Under the pieces are notes generated by a model that ran no database searches, was not told where the DNA came from, and saw only the letters and a program-made list of their open reading frames with translations. A program made the position numbers and the translations under genes. Below are positions 47,801-61,824 of a stretch of DNA of 64,000 nt, piece by piece (the stretch's first letter is position 1; each line of letters starts with the position of its first letter). Source of the stretch: Aptenodytes patagonicus (Eukaryota; Chordata; Aves; Sphenisciformes; Spheniscidae); assembly GCF_965638725.1 (NCBI RefSeq), contig NC_134950.1, positions 81,456,657 to 81,520,656 on the forward strand. Reading direction: 5' to 3'.

Positions 47801-50800
47801 GTCTCATAGATACAGGTTCTTAAATTAAAAAGTAGATTGCTTATATGAATTCCTGGTGTCCCGACTCAAGAGAAGCTGTTTTGCAGTTTACCCAAATATC
47901 CTCCAGTTTTATGAGGTAGAAGAACAGTTTCTGGATTGTTTGACTGAAACTGCTCTACAAAGAGGGTATATTGCATTAATGAGTTAGCAGTTTTTTACAA
48001 AGGCAGGTCATCTCTAGTAATTCCAGACATTTGAATGTAAATGTGAAATTACTCCTCACTTTTTTTTTTTCAGATATTTAATGTTATCTTCTTTACTTCA
48101 AATTCAACAATATATTAATGTTCAATCCCTCCCTATGTTTCTTTATTATTTAGATGAATGGGGTGTATTCATTGGAAGACGAGAGTCTTAGATCCAAATA
48201 CAGAGGCAGGAGATGCCTTCCTGCCTTTATGGCATGGAGCTAGACACTCAGCTGAGAGAGATAAACAGGGTGGTCACAGGCTCCGCTTAAGAGGAAAGAC
48301 TGCACCAATGGCAGGTAGAGCATTACTCAGCAATTGCCACTAGGTAATGGCATTACAAGTGTTCCTGCATTTGCTTATTAAACTCAAGCTGCAGTATTGT
48401 AGTTGACTTGAGACAGATACAATGGTGATGCTACTGTCTCTCACTTGAATATCCTAAATGTGATTTTCACCTTTGCCGAACTGTCTGCTCATACACTGAT
48501 ACCTGTTACAGCTGCAGTGGATGATAAATCCTTATTTAGCCGATTGAGATAATAAAAGAGAGACATTTAAAATGGGAATGCACACTTTAAAAAAAAAAAA
48601 AAAAGCTGCTTTAGAACCATCTTCTTCAGGATTTTTAAGAAGTTGAATCTACAAAAAATAGCGAGCTACCAGAGGAAAAAAGGTCCCCTCTGAACAGATT
48701 ATTTCAATGTCACAGCGTGTGTTTTCTCAAACAAAAAATCAGGCTGAGCCTCTTGCAGATAAGCGTGATTGTGGATGAGCCCATTCCCTAAATACAGCGC
48801 TAAATTAATGTGAGGCTACTTGCTAGGACTTGCAAGCCAGTAGCAGCAGTGTTCTTGATACAGCCAAGTGCTATCCTCTGATCTTTCAAAAATGTAATTC
48901 TGTCTTTTGTTAAAACAGATGCACTTTTCACAGGGTGATGCAAAACTTGCAGGAAGGAAGCATTCCTTAATGGGAAGTCTGAGGCATGCTGGATTTCCTC
49001 TCCAGTGGCTGTGTGCAGCCTATCAGTTACTTTATTCCTAAAATAGACAGAACTGTAGTTTGATGGTTTTTATAGCAGGAGTTAGTTCTTGCTCTCTAAA
49101 GCAGCCATGAACATTACGGAGTCGTCAGTACTTGTAGGTGTAAGTCACAAGAGCGCAACCCTCTTTGCCCTTGACCATGTATGTTTATGTATGTTTACAT
49201 AAAAAGTAGGAAAGTCTATCTGAAACATAATCCACGTGTTCTGCTGTAATCATCAGTGTTTCTAACAGTTATAAAACATGAGAAACTTGGGCATAAAATT
49301 TATACTCTTAGTATTAGCAATGCTAGTTCACTATGCATTACTTGAAAATTGCATACTTTGAAGGTAATGTTTTCACCCAGAACTGAAAATCTCCAGTATT
49401 CATAAAGTGTGAATTTACCAAGGTGGTGTTTGAACAATTACAGTTATTAGTGCCTCATCTCTCTTTGTGGAGACCCACTTTTCAGTGCAATTTCTGGAGT
49501 GCTAGTATTAGCAGCACATAGGTGGGAAAGAGTGAAAGAGTTCTTACGAAGTCAGGAACCATAGCACTTTCCTCAAAGTTTCACAAGCCTAAATCCAAGG
49601 AGTAATACTTAACAGAAATCCAGGTTTTGGCCTCCAGCAGGGTCATCTGTGATGTTCCACAGTAGCTGCATTGCATGGAGCTGTGGGATTACAGGATTGC
49701 AACCGTTTAGGATCATGAGGGTTGACACTAATCCATTCATACCAAAATCTACTTTAGGTTTCCGAGTGGAAAATAAACACCTCCCATCAATTCACCACAG
49801 ATGCATCTGTTGCTTAAAAAGTTTATTTGTTTTGTAAGGAGAAGCAGGAGCCTTTTTTCATATTTATGCTCAAAGAAATCTTTTGCCTTGTTGGAGCTGG
49901 GGAAAAAACAGGAAGGGGCATAACTGAGATGAAAGCCAGTCTAGGTAAAACCAGATGCATATCCTAGGTAAAGGAAGCTCTTTCATTGTGGAAAGAATAA
50001 TAAGGGCTTTCAAGAACCTGGATGCTTTAACATCTGAAGAACTATTGCTACTTGCACTAGTTGATGATAATCTGAAGAGACAAGCTAATGAGATCCCATC
50101 AGTGGGATCTTTGCTTGATAGAAGTAAAATAATAACACCTGGTCCAGCTGGAGAACCTTCCTCATGTCTACCAATAATATTTCAGCATACATTTCTTCCT
50201 GAATATCAGTATTTAGCTTGCCTTTTCATGAACAGCAACTACTGATTGTTGTTACCATATTATCCTCTTGGTTGAAAAGAGGATGCTGACTGTTGCTATG
50301 TGATAACACATCTAGAGTGAAGTATGTAAGGTGAATCCTGTAGGCTAAATACTAATACATTTCTGTCATCTGAAAATCACTTGCCTTTCTGCTGTACAAG
50401 GGCAGCTGGTCTCTCCCCTCTCTTTGTTTTCACTGTGGGAGAAAGTTTACCCCAGTTTCCTGGTCCATTCAGGTCAGTTCCAGGATCATTAAGGCTTATT
50501 ATTAGAAGATCCAAGATCAATAAGGAGGGTTATTATTAGAAGCGTTATAGAAAAGGAAGCAATGAGGTTCAAAAGCCAGAGCACAGGGGAGGTTGGGAAG
50601 AAGAGACAATGAGGGTGTTACTTATCCATTGATGTCTTTATGAAACTTACTGTGAGATGGCAGCCTAAGATGGAAACTGGGCTTTTATTGCTGTTACAGC
50701 TTCTTTAGATCAAAGGGTGAGGAAATAGGCTGGTACTTTTGTGTGTGGTACTGTGCAGCGTTGTGTGTAGTGTGCAGGCAGTCCCCCATCTCTTGTGTCC

Positions 50801-53800
50801 CAAGGAGCATATGCAGTTGCTCTTCTTGGTGAGTATAGGGCCTCTGCAAGGAAGAGCTTTCACCCTGATGGGTTTTTTTTTCTTCATCAAGTTGCTTTCC
50901 TTTCGAGGAAAGAGACCTTTTTTTTTTTTCAGTGGCAGATTAACCACTGATGGACAGACCTCTTCCTGGGCTCTTTCTTTAAAAGGTTTGGGTCTGGTGT
51001 GATTCCATGACCAGGAGGCTCAGAGAAACACAAGCAAAACGAATTTATAGAACTTGGAGGAGAGGAACTGAAACTTCTTGGGAAGGACTTTCCTAATATA
51101 ACTACAGGAGGTCATTGCCGCAAGAGGGTGCTTGCAAGCTCATCACTGGCCGTGTCTCTTCAGAGAACTCCACAGTGAAAATGTGCTGGGGCCTTTAAAA
51201 TGTTGTTTATAGAAGAGACAGATTAGATACAATGATAGATTATGAGGGAGTAGGAGGTTGTGCATTTATCTCTCGGCCAGTGTCAAATTGAAATTTATTG
51301 TTTACAAAGGTTTTGTGAATTATTACTTTTGGAGAGGTCTCCTGAAGAAACTATGCATTCAAACACTGTGTTTAGCTTCTTGAAACAGATCTAAGTTACA
51401 GTCAGCCTGTGTCTGACAGAACTTAACAGAAAGGAAAATGTATCTGTTAAACACATAGAGAGGAGTTGAATGACATGCCCTAAAGCCAAAGGAAGTACTT
51501 TTGACAGAGTTATGTCAGTGCACAAAATACATTTCACATGGCTTCTGAATGCACTACAAAATACATTTTAAAATGCTGCAAACTCTCCTTTTTTATCTTA
51601 AATGTGTGTGAATATATGTATATATTTAGAGACCAGGAGAGAAAGTAACAGTAGTGTCTGTAAGGCCCAGGACTTGGAGTTCAGATGTAAACTGGTTTCT
51701 GAACGTTCCTAAAGGTCTTACGTGGCGAGAGAGTGCACTGGACTGAAGACATATCAGGTTTGGGTTATGCTGTTAGATTATCCACCTTTGACTGTCATTT
51801 CGTTTAGCTCTTAGGGATTTTGCCTTTCTGGAAAAAAAAATTATATGCTTCAATGATGCAATTGATAGGAAGACTGTTATTGTAACATTGGATTTTGAAG
51901 TAATCTGGCAATCAAGAGATTCTCCAAAATGTTTTCCATATAATTATTTCCACAAAAGATATAGTTTGAGCCTTATTACAAACTCTCTTTCAGCAGTTCC
52001 CAAACCCACTGCAGCTTTGTACAGCAATTGGCTGGAGCAGCAGGAGCTCCCAGCCTCATACATTCACAGGAGGAAGCAGCCAGCAGCACTTTGCAGTTTT
52101 AAATCCATTGTTAGCTGGAAACACCTGTTCCAAGCAAAGCTTAATAATGTGCTGTTCATTTAAGGATCCGGAAATACACTATCCTTGTTCACAGGATGGT
52201 TTAGAGCCCTTGGAAGCCTTGCTAAACGTTGCATAGCAAGCCAGTGAAAGACACAGAAATGAAATTAAAATCAGCTCACTGTTCGCTGGGGCAGGATCTT
52301 GATGTCGGTGGGAGTCTGTTACATTGCCTCCCCCAGCCCTCTGCAGTTAATGATTTGGGTTGCTAATGTTTAGAGCACCTTAAAGTGCAGACATGGGATT
52401 TGTGGTAGAACTGCCTTCTGGGTTTACATCAGGATCCCCCCATTAAAGTTCAGTACCTCATTTACAGCGTTTTCTGAAGTCAGACCTCTCACTTTTTTCT
52501 CATAAATATGTCTTCCCTTACTTTTAAGCCAGAGAAGAGTGACCCACGTCTAGCACAGATATCAAAAAACAGGCAGAGCAAAAAGGGATGTATAAATTTG
52601 GCTGCCATGTATCATGTGTTATTACTGTCAACAGTATCAAAACTTAGCACTAACATTTGACAGTATTAACACTGATTAGTATGTGCTATACAAACAGGAA
52701 AGCTAGGATTAGTAAGGCTGCATTATTTGTCAGGGATCATCACTACTTAGTAGTTGTACCTAACATGACAGTCCAAATAAAATTAAAATGTGAAATTTAA
52801 CCTGATAAAAATTGTGTTACTTACCCTACCATCTTCCCACACTATTTTTTGTCTTTTACAGTCAGGCACCCCGTAAGCAGAACAGAGAACCTTTCCCCCA
52901 AAATGGTATCCTGGGCTGATTTCCCATGTTATTGAATCCAGAGATAATGTCCTTTTAATGTATGGATAATGGCAATAAGCTCCACTAGGTGACCTGTCAG
53001 TTCATTTTAAGTATGTGTTGTTTTTATTAAACAGTATTTCCTTAAAGATTCCTTACATACTCCTTTTCTAAAATTATACCTTGTTTACTTCTGCTGTGAC
53101 CAGAGATCTCACATACATTGAGAAGCTTAATTTTGGACCGATTGGACTACATCAAATGTCACTTCTGTTTTCAGTTGTGGAAAAACGATCCTGGTTTCCT
53201 CTCTTTCCATAAAAACGTCTTCATTCTATATATTGCTTTGTTGCACAACAGGCTGCTGTCACCAGCAAAGGCATTTCTCCTACCTGATGAAACTTAAGAC
53301 TGATGAGTACATTCCTAATATAGTCTTACTGGCTGTCACTGCAAAATAAGACATTATTTTAACAAAATTGATCTTGGGTATGAATGTGTATACCTGATAA
53401 CATCCTGAGAAAACATTTTTTTATATATATATTTTTCAATGGAATCATATTGAATTTCCTGACTCAGCACCTCAACCTTAAAATATGCCTGAGTTAGTTG
53501 TAGCTGCTACTAGCTTTTGTCCTCGTGTTCAGTCTTCAGTTCTTTGTTTCAAGCTGAGGTTCAGAGGGGAAAGAACAATAAAACATTCTTCATGTGATAA
53601 CACAAGTCCAGTTACTACTGTTTTAAGAAGTTATCACCAAGTGTCATCTTAACTCATAGTAAAACAGCTGTCAATGGAGCCCAGGCCTCCTGCAACTCAG
53701 TCAACACAGTGTCCCTCAGCTCATATTTTTTTGCAGGGCTGTTTCCACTGCTGGATGTAATCCTGAGTGCCCTCTGCTTCTGGCCTCCTTCTGCAGTGGA

Positions 53801-56800
53801 AGAGGTGGATGAGAGGATGCGATACAGTGAGGAACAAAGTGGCCCTTTTCTCCGGTGGTTGGGAGAGGAGGTGCCAGCGAGCGTTGGCTGTTAGTCAGGC
53901 TATAGAGTCAAAAAATGTCTTCTGTACTTCAGCAGCCCTCCAGTCCTTTGGACATGGCGTGATTTGGGGGAGGCACACGTGGGGTGAGAAGTGGCAGTAG
54001 ATGCTCTGGATGAAAGAGTGTGAGAGAGAAGCCACCTTCTGCGGCTCCTGGGGCATCCCTGGGGGGGTGGGGTGTGGTGAAGGGCTCCTGAGCAACCGAG
54101 TGTTGTCTCAACCAGGGTTTCCCTCATGGGAAGATGAGGAGAACTCCCTGCGGGAATGAGGAGAAAAAAGGATTGCTACTTCTGGTGTAGCGCTCCAGTT
54201 TTCCTCCCATCAGGCTTCCTATGGGTTGAAGATGTAACATTCCGACTTCTCGGTCATCCTCTCCCCCCCGCTTTGGTCAAGGGAGCCATGTCAAGAAGCA
54301 GCTGGATGGCTGGCGCTGGGAGAAGACGTTGGACAGTGCGGGAGCTGGGGACGTGTTCCAGCCTCCTGTGGAAGAGTACACAACCCCCAAATCCCCATCA
54401 GCTCCATGGTTTTTGATTTCCCATTGAATTATTTGCTTTTATTATGATATTGATAATATTATTATAATATAATATTATGATATTGATAATATTTTTTTGA
54501 TATTAAAAAAAAAATAGAGAAGGGTTAATCCCTCATAAGCGTCTCTCAGTATTGCCATATGATAAAACAATTTGTTTCCTATATATCCCACCCACTGGAA
54601 TATCTCTGGCTACACAGCGTGTGTTTATCTGCCTTGTGTGTCCCTTATGGCCCCTGGCAGTAGCTTCCTGAGGTTTCTGCCAGCTGCTTATATCACTAGT
54701 AATTTTGAAACTGATTCAGACACGTACATGTTAGTAAATAAGGAAAGTCATACTAATTTTATTACCTTTTCTTGTTTTCTGCTTTATTACACAAGTGGCA
54801 CTGGTTTTCTTTGTTGTGTAACGTAAGCTTTTGCAGGCATAGTAAAATGAACTTTCCTGGGACTATTTTTAGAGGCGATCACAGAGATTTGGATTTGAAC
54901 AGATTAAGGACTTTTGCAGAGATAATGCATATACTAAGCTATACCTTTACCTAAAGACATGTGGCCTGACTGGTACACAAGGTGTTTACAAAATAAGCGA
55001 AGTCGAGCATATCCCACGAAATGGAGGGGGAAACGGTGGGTTATCATCTGCATGTCTGTGGACAGGCCTGTGTTTTTAGCTAGCGGAGTGCAGTTCACGC
55101 TGGGAGGTGAATCTGTGAGCGTTCATAATGCTGTGAAGCGAAGGTGGCAATTTTGTGCCTTCAGTATTCAGGCACTGGAAGGGGCAGTGCCATTTAAGCT
55201 TGCTTTTGGATACAAGATCGTGCTTCAGGCTACCGTGTTCCTCTGCAGAGGAGGCAGAGAGTTTTGCACGCCGCTGCTCCATCCTTGCACGAATACTCTT
55301 TTGCACTTGTCTGATCGCTTTCCCCGGCAAAATCAGCATCTCCCCCCTCACCCCCATCCAGGCACATGGGGTTTTGTCCAAGCAACAGCCAGACAAAATT
55401 CATTTAATTTCCCAGCTCTTTTTTTGTTGCTTTGCCAATATAAGTTTGTATGTGACTAAGCTGTTGCAGCCCTTTCTCTAAAAGGTCAGCCTAAATTATT
55501 TTATGCAGATGATATTAAAGCTTATGTGCTTGATGGATTTCTGTAACACATAAACACCACTTCTCATGGGACTGATGACCTGAATAATTACCTCATCTCA
55601 GTCACCGTTGATCTAATCAGCTAAACCAATTATAATATAAGCTCAAGCCACTTATGAAAGTTTCTCAGATTGGTTTATGCAGACTGGAAGGTTTTGTGCA
55701 TTATACACAAATTAGTATATAGCGGATAGTGATGCTCAGCACTAAATTTTGCTCTTTTTTACTACAGTGTAAATTTAGAATCTCTGTTAACCCAAGTTTC
55801 ACAGAGTTGCAGAGTTTTTAGTGGAGATCAGCATTTCCGTCAAATAATTTTGGGAGATTTATTTTGAAATACTTGACCTGATTTTTTTTTTTCTTTGTAT
55901 AATAATGAATTATGTTATGGTGAGTGATAGTTATATATAGTTCTGTTACAATAGTGAGTTATGTATAACACAAAATATTAAACATATGAGTTATTATTTT
56001 CATAAATCAACAAGAAAAAGTTTAAATACAACTTTTCATTCCTTTATATTTTATTATTCTTAAATTTCTATTACTCGTAATATTGTTTGTGTAACACGCT
56101 TTTAACTTAGACGCAATTTCCATAGTTGTCCCTGCATATGATTATGAATTACAATGAATCATTATCTCATTTAATTCAATTACATGCAGTTTTAATCATT
56201 GCTGTTAAACCAACCTTGCAGAATTGTCATTAATACTTACAGGCGCATGCAAAGCAAACCAGACAGTTGTTTGTTACAATGCGTATAAAAAGCTACGGGT
56301 AATGTCAATTTAGTCTTTTGCCAGACCCATTTTTGTCTGGGATAATAGGTGAAAAGCTATAATAAGCTGTTTTCATTCTCAGCATCTTGGTGGAAAATAA
56401 GTTGCCTGAAGAGATTTTTTTAAAAGCTAAACTGATTGCATGCTGTATGTGATTTGCTCTGCTGTTCAGCTTGAGTTCATTATTGATCCTCTAGTTTTTC
56501 TTGTGATCTCTATTATATGTAATGATCTAGTGTACAAATAACCTTACATCTCTAATTTTGTCATAACATCTGATTTATAAAATTGTCTCCTGAGATATCC
56601 ATGACCTCACTTAATCAGACACATTGTTATGTCATTAGCCAACACAGCTGAGCAAAGCAGAGTTTATTTTTATAGTGGCAGCACTATTCCAGTGTCACGT
56701 GAAATCAAAGGTACATGAAGAAATATCAGTTTAAAAGGAATCAAAAGTTTCCCAAGACAATTTTATTCTATTTCAAACATGCACATTTCAAGTTTATGCT

Positions 56801-59774
56801 TTTGTAGGAAATTTTAATACGATACTTTTAGTCCGATTACAGAAGAGCACTATGAAACTTACAATTTGTAAACACTGCTTGAGAAAGGTGTTGCAACATC
56901 TGATTAACTTCAGGTAGTCCTATGCCTGAAATGTCCATTTATGTACTCTGGAATGAAATTAAGAAAAATTAGTTATACTTTACTTAGAATATATGGAAAA
57001 TAAGTAATTTATCCCAGACTGACTGTTTTGTCGTATATTCAAAATATTGTTAGTTTTGCTCTCTCACTTCAAAACAAAGGGGGATCTTTCAAAACTGTGC
57101 TAGTTACATGAAAATAAGATATGTCATATACTATAGAAAAACTGTGGGGAATCCCTGTGAAATACCAAATATTCCACAGAGGAAAGACACAGCCCTCAAC
57201 ACCTGGCAGTATTATGGCTTCTGCTTGGAAAAAACCCTGTTACTGAGCTGAATTTCACCACCCCCCCCCTTACGTGGAAAAATCGACAGTAAATGTTAAT
57301 GTAGTTGATGTGATGGATGACTCATGCTTTCTTGTTTGTCAAGCAGAGTCTGTATGTGATATTTGAAAAATGAAATAGGGTCTGTTGCAAACCTCAGAGA
57401 AGCCAGCAGCCCCGGTCTCCTGTAACGAAGAAATCCCTTTTCCTATAGTCCAAAGGCATCAATTTCATTTCATGTTTAAGGTCTCTTCTGCACAGAGGAT
57501 CAGAGCAGAGATTTTTTTTGCCTGTTCTGTTTCATTGGTCTGGGAGAATGATGGGCAGCAGCCCTGGCCGCTGATCAGGAGAGAGCAGGTCTTAGCTAAG
57601 AAAACAGTCCTTGAAAAGTAGGGATACTGTGCTTGCATACTGTGACATATGTACAGTTATTCCTTCTAATAATTGATTATTATTATTATATATTAATGGG
57701 AATAGTTTGAGGGTTTATTATGATTTAAAATAAGTGGTGTTTGAGGACATATGAAAGGGAAGAGAGAGAAAAGGATGCTCTTGAAGGAGAAAGGTTGAAG
57801 TCTTAGGGAGAGGACATGCATTTAAGAATTATCAATCTTCCTTCTCCTAAAGCTTTCACATGTAGTGAATACATCTGAGAATTGATCTTACTGACAAAAT
57901 AATAGGAAGGTTCAATTTAAAAAATATAAGTTTTTCCACATACACTGACCACTTCATAATTGCAACATGAACCTTCATACGAGGAGCAGAATAACTGATG
58001 CCTCGGTAGAACACTAATGAGATAAAATGTAATGTCTTTTCTAAGGATAACCAGATTATTCAGGTTCAGAATTTGCTAGCTAAAATTCATTTAGACTGCT
58101 TTGTTTTTATCTTTTAAAAAACCATTAAGCGTACAGCTGCACGTTCCTGCAGACTGCTGTGATACAGGCTACTGCTTTACTGAGTGCTTCAAAAAGCAGT
58201 TTGCTGAAAGCAAATTTGTGTCAGTTATATTTATTAATTGAGATTGGTGAAAGATTATGGCTGTGGATAATAGTATTTATTGGTATATGAAGTTAAAGAT
58301 TTCAGACTAATAACTCACGTTGCTATTGCTTTATTGTGCATCCTGGCTGATCTGCTTGTACTAACTTTCAGCAAGGAGAATACAGACAGGGCCAGAAATG
58401 GATGCAAAGAGGAAAAAAAAAGGGGGAGGGGGGAAAGCAACCGGAAAACACAAATTATCATGGTATCCTTGAACCAGGATTTGGGAAATAACAGTTGAAT
58501 CCAGGGGTTTACTGCAATTTTCATTCTAAAGCTGTAGCCTCCTGCACCTCATTCAATATTCAATACATTTGCAAGACTTATGCAAAGGAAAGCAGTCCCT
58601 CAGCAAGAGTTGTGTCTCACTCCCTATGAAACACATAACTGGTGAGGGTAATCAGAGAGCACTTGCATCAGCTTTACAGCCCTGGACGGTGCTGGGAACC
58701 ATATGGCAGTGAAACAACTTGCTTTTATGTCCTCGTGCAATTGCTCGTTTTGCTTCTCAACCGGGGAGTGCTGGGCACACTCCATCGGATACCAGCTTCT
58801 CACACTCTTATCTGACCCACTTCAGATTCATACAACCGTCCTTCAGAAATGATTTTCCATGTTACTGCATCATGTAATCCCACAGAGAGCTCCTGCTCTC
58901 TCTTGCCTTTCATTATCCTTAAGCAAGCAGTCGTTGATAGCATCTTTGGAAAATAAACTTTAGAAAATGTTGATACCTAAGTAATCCTTCTGGTTTGTAA
59001 ACTCATAATGGTGAATGAGGTTGGTTGATTTTGAGATCGTTTGTGTCTCGTATCTACCGAAATCAGAATGCCAGTGTGTGTTAGATGCGTCTCTAGCACT
59101 CTATCTGATGGAGGTACCCACTAGAAGTAGGACAGAAGTCCCTAAATACTGTAATGCAAAAGCCTCTCACAAAAAAGAGCTAATGTTTGCTGTTTGTTAT
59201 TGTTTGTTTTACTGTTTTACAGTTTATTTTTCTTTTAAAGAGAGTAAAAATTGAACTTTTTTTTTTTAAGCATCTGGTAAGCACTTTTAGAACACAAAAA
59301 TCTCCTGTGAAAATATACTGTGAAAATATGCTTCAGATACTAAGTGAAACAGTTTTTTCCGTTAGAGATGGTAACCACTTTAAGTTATTCTTACGGCTTT
59401 TTGAAAATACCACTCTCTTAAAAAATGCCAATTTTTTCACTGAACAATAGGATCCCCTTCTTATTTTCAAAAATTTTAGGTCTCCAAACTGTTATATACT
59501 TAGTTTTCTGCTATCACTAGTAATTGACATTTTTCTGAATGATTGGGTGGTGTTTTAAATCTGCAGAGTTTTTGGAGTTGTAAAGACTTATATCCTGAAC
59601 CTCAGGTGAAAAATGAAATTATTAAAGAACTAAAATAATGCTCAAGTCCTTACCAAGTGGACACTGACAATTTTTTTTAAAGCTAAGAATGATTACATTG
59701 TAGTAAAACTTGGATTAATCTGAACAATCCCACCAGGAGAGTACATACTTTTTAGTGACCTATTACAGGTCATA
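41815..59774 (+). other. ANKRD33B: Presumed intron 1 of ANKRD33B, second part
   Basis: No recognisable exon or RNA gene. The stretch is mostly AT-rich with simple repeats: a GAAA run at about 42227-42250, an A run ending at 48604, and AT-rich duplications at 54441-54493. A 97-codon ORF at 49955-50245 is the only one that looked mildly protein-like; no family was recognised. The stretch 55500-56700 is unusually AT-rich with many homeodomain-like TAAT motifs. Confidence 0.55.
54441..54493 (+). repeat. AT-rich direct repeat, 20-bp unit twice
   Basis: ATTATGATATTGATAATATT occurs at 54441-54460 and 54474-54493, separated by 13 bp of similar AT sequence. It is likely a simple local duplication. 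Confidence 0.85.
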
Positions 59775-60343
59775 TGTTGTGGTTTAACCCGGCAGGCAGC
59801 TAAACACCACACAGCCGTTCGCTCACTCCCCCCACCCCCAGTGGGATGGGGGAGAGAATCGGGGGGAAAAAAAGAAGTAAAATCGTGGGTTGAGATAAAG
59901 ACAGTTTAATAGGATGGAAAAGGAAGGGAAAATAATAATAATAATAATGATGAAAGAATATACAAAACAAGTGATGCACAATGCAATTGCTCACCACCCG
60001 CCGACCGATGCCCAGCCAGTCCCCGAGCAGCGGTCACCCTGCCCCCGGCTAACTCCCCCCCCAGTTTATATACTGAGCATGACGTCACATGGTATGGAAT
60101 GTCCCTTGGGCCAGTTTGGGTCAGCTGTCCTGGCTGTGCCCCCTCCCAGCTTCTTGTGCACCTCCAGCCTTCTCAGTCGGTAGAGCATGGGGAGCTGAAA
60201 AGTCCTTGACTAGTGTAAGCACTACCTAGCAACCACTAAAACATCAGTGTGTTACCAACATTGTTCTCATCCTAAATCCAAAACCCAGCACTGTACCAGC
60301 TACTAGGAAGAAAATTAACTCTATCCCAGCCGAAACCAGGACA
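59775..60343 (-). repeat. 3' LTR of the ERVL provirus (569 bp)
   Basis: This is the same family as the solo LTR at 41232-41809, with colinear similarity throughout. On + it starts TGTTGTGGTTTAACCC and ends GAAACCAGGACA. TATA (near 60065-60073) and the palindromic CRE TGACGTCA (60080-60087) are kept. The flanking 5 bp at 59770-59774 is TCATA; its partner would be outside the window. Confidence 0.93.
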
Positions 60344-60785
60344 GTATCCACCCCTTATTCTATACCATCTACGTCATGCCCAGGTCTCACACTTTCCAAT
60401 ACATTTCCATTAATCACCACCCCTTATCCTGGTTTTTTTTGCTATATATACACACAGATATCATTCCCTTAGTCTATGGGCCATTCCTATAGAATCTTCG
60501 TTGAGTTCAATTAGTCCATGACTTTGGGCTCCATCTGTCATAACAGTCCTTCAGGGCAGGAGAGATGGTGTGTGGTGTTGGATTTTTTGTATGCTGAAGC
60601 CAGTTTTGGTCCCATCACCGCTGCACTTGTCTGGTTCTATCATCGCTGCACTTTGCTTGGTTTCATCAAAGTTCATTCTTCATTAATCTAGGTGATTCTT
60701 ACTGTGATACCGTTGATATGGCATATAGCCACCACAGAAGAGTGGCTATATGTACTACATAGCAATTAACATCATACAATTTAAT
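60344..60785 (-). other. ERVL spacer between pol and 3' LTR, with polypurine tract
   Basis: Next to the LTR the minus strand reads AATAAGGGGTGGATAC (about 60344-60361), a plausible polypurine tract. The remaining 420 bp has no open frame of note and no env motifs. Confidence 0.6.
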
Positions 60786-61824
60786 TCATTGGCTATTCTC
60801 ACCCAAAATCCAATCCCCTTGAGGTACACATGGGACTCCCCCATCCTCCTGCATCACCCACCAAGAGCACCCAGGTCCTTGAGCAAAAGCAATCCCATGG
60901 ATGGGCTTGCCTTTGCCCGAAGCAGGAATAACCCAGGCTGCCTTCCCCAGCATATTGTTTATATGCACTACAGGGACTTTATCCCCTTCTGCAGTACGTA
61001 AAATTTTGACCGGGCAGGGCCAGCTCGATCGGCAGATCCCCGAGTGTTGACTAACCAGGTGGCTTTTGCTAAATGTGTATCCCAATGTTTAAACGTCCCA
61101 CCACCCATTGCTCTCAGCGTAGTCTTTAACAGTCCATTGTATCATCGGATTTTCCCAGAGGCTGGTGCATGATGGGGGATGTGATACACCCACTCAGTGC
61201 CGTGCTCTTTGGCCCAGGTGTCTATGAGGTTGTGTCAGAAATGAGTCCCGTTGTCTGACTCAATTCTTTCTGGGGTGCCATGTTGCCATAGGACTTGCTT
61301 TTCAAGGCCCAGGATAGTGTTCCGGGCAGTGGCATGGGGCACGGGATATGTTTCCAGTCATCCGGTGGTTGCCACCACCATGGTAAGCACATGGTGCTTG
61401 CCTTGGCGGGTTTGTGGGAGTGTGATAGAATCAATCTGCCAGGCCTCCCCATACTGATATTTCAACTAACGTCCTCCATACCAGAGGGGCTTTAACCACT
61501 TGGCTTGCTTGATTGCAGCGCATGTTTCACATTCCTGGATAACCTGTGCAATAGTGTCGATGGTCAAGTCCACCCCTTGATCACGAGCCCATCTGTATGT
61601 TGCATCTCTTCCTTGGTGACCTGAGGTGTCATGGGCCCACCGAGCTATAAATAATTCACCCTTACATTGCCAGTCCAGATCCACCTGAGCCACTTCAATC
61701 TTAGCAGCCTGATCACCCACCTGCTGGTTGTTTTGATGTTCTTCAGTGGCCCGGCTCTTGGGTACGTGAGCATCTACGTGATGGACTTTTACAATCAGAT
61801 TCTCTACCCAGGCAGCAATATCTT
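60786..61824 (-). pseudogene. pol: ERVL pol: end of RNase H, integrase (degenerate)
   Basis: Reading the minus strand from 61824, the RNase H end (VHHVDAHVPKS, near 61780) is followed by the integrase HHCC finger (HDTSGH about 61635-61650; CETC near 61525). The core then shows WQIDSI (first D, near 61440) and ESDNGTHF (second D, near 61255). The C-terminal part (NMLGKAAWVIPAS) runs to about 60786. Breaks: a frame change between the zinc finger and the core, TGA codons in the core near 61360, 61240 and 61145, and loss of the third catalytic residue. At the last place, GK-I is followed by Arg and a stop where a Glu is expected. Confidence 0.85.
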
